In this document: positions 16,044 to 16,277 of the stretch, one piece after another
How the letters are laid out: each line of letters begins with the position of its first letter
Numbering within the stretch: position 1 is the first letter of the stretch
From: JASEHD01 sp964471945
GTDB taxonomy: Bacteria; Bacteroidota; Ignavibacteria; UBA10030; SZUA-254
DNA: 16,277 bases
Direction of reading: 5' to 3'
Assembly (NCBI GenBank): GCA_964471945.1
Contig: CAYYIJ010000057.1
Location: 1-16,277 of the forward strand
Notes under the pieces: model-generated
The model's database searches: none
Seen by the model: only the letters and a program-made list of their open reading frames with translations
What the model was told of the DNA's origin: nothing
Made by a program: the position numbers and the translations under genes

Positions 16044-16091
16044 TATGCAACCCATAGGCAACACACCTTTAATAAAATTAGAACGACTCTC
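16044..16091 (+). repeat. Right direct repeat, in the cysteine-synthase-family gene
   Basis: Partner of 15261-15308, with 44 of 48 bases identical. This copy continues into an open reading frame, so it is the intact one. Confidence 0.8.
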
Positions 16092-16277
16092 TGAGCCGGA
16101 TTGTGCTGAGATATTTGTAAAGTACGAAGGCGGCAATCCTACTGGAAGCATGAAAGATAGGATGGCTCTCTCAATGATCGAAGGAGCTGAAAAGAGAGGT
16201 CAACTAAAACCCGGTGGAACGGTCGTGGAATATACAGGTGGAAGCACAGGAAGTTCTTTGGCAATGGTATGTGCAAC
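16045..16277 (+). CDS. Cysteine synthase family PLP enzyme, 3' part missing
   Basis: The first 77 codons are in the window. MQPIGNTPLIKLERLS is the classic start of the cysteine synthase / cystathionine beta-synthase family. GGNPTGSMKDRMA (33-45) carries the PLP lysine (Lys41), and YTGGSTGSSLAM (63-74) is the phosphate/substrate-binding loop, here TGGSTG rather than the TSGNTG of CysK. That, with SMKDR, suggests a CysK-like enzyme whose exact substrate cannot be fixed. The ATG at 16045 is 13 nt after the PIN stop; no ribosome site is seen, and an ATG at 16032 is out of frame. A damaged copy of its first 48 bp lies 783 bp upstream. Confidence 0.85.
   Translation, partial: MQPIGNTPLIKLERLSEPDCAEIFVKYEGGNPTGSMKDRMALSMIEGAEKRGQLKPGGTVVEYTGGSTGSSLAMVCA

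Overview
The window looks like chromosomal DNA of a moderately AT-rich Gram-negative bacterium, most likely from the Bacteroidota/Chlorobiota/Ignavibacteria group. This placement is inferred from three things: promoter-like sites of the TTTG-N20-TATCTT type (close to the Bacteroidetes TTTG/TAnnTTTG consensus), a short 328-residue Obg GTPase, and a very long secreted TPR protein next to obg. No rRNA, tRNA or CRISPR array was seen.

Left arm (1-3903, minus strand): a compact operon that resembles an anti-phage or self/non-self locus. From its promoter at about 3950 it encodes, in order, a remnant of an N-terminal NERD-type nuclease domain, a NACHT-type STAND NTPase (Walker A and B visible), a GIY-YIG nuclease, and a PD-(D/E)XK nuclease cut by the window edge. 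The NERD remnant and the NACHT ORF share one reading frame, separated by a single TAA. The NERD active-site stretch also appears to be replaced by unrelated G-rich sequence. I read this as a damaged NERD-NACHT fusion followed by two further nucleases of different folds.

Centre (3904-12317): a divergent intergenic region, then a plus-strand tyrosine phenol-lyase with its own promoter and probable terminator. Next comes a second promoter of the same architecture and a tight four-gene run: a 1229-residue secreted TPR protein, an unrecognised 371-residue protein, the GTPase Obg, and a GNAT acetyltransferase with a YoaP-like C-terminus. Spacings are 0, 10 and 13 nt. The signal peptide of the TPR protein is written in a degenerate tract of 7-nt repeats.

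Right arm (12318-16277): a 139-bp palindromic repeat element lies in the 313-bp gap, followed by a secreted HExxH putative metallopeptidase and a small secreted beta-barrel-like protein. After these is a scrambled zone: a truncated beta-barrel-like ORF fused out of frame to the tail of a DUF4440/NTF2-like gene, then a 48-bp copy of the start of a cysteine-synthase-family gene, then a UPF0175/PIN (DUF3368) toxin-antitoxin pair, and finally the intact start of the cysteine-synthase-family gene, cut by the window end. The two copies of the gene start flank the toxin-antitoxin pair as direct repeats.
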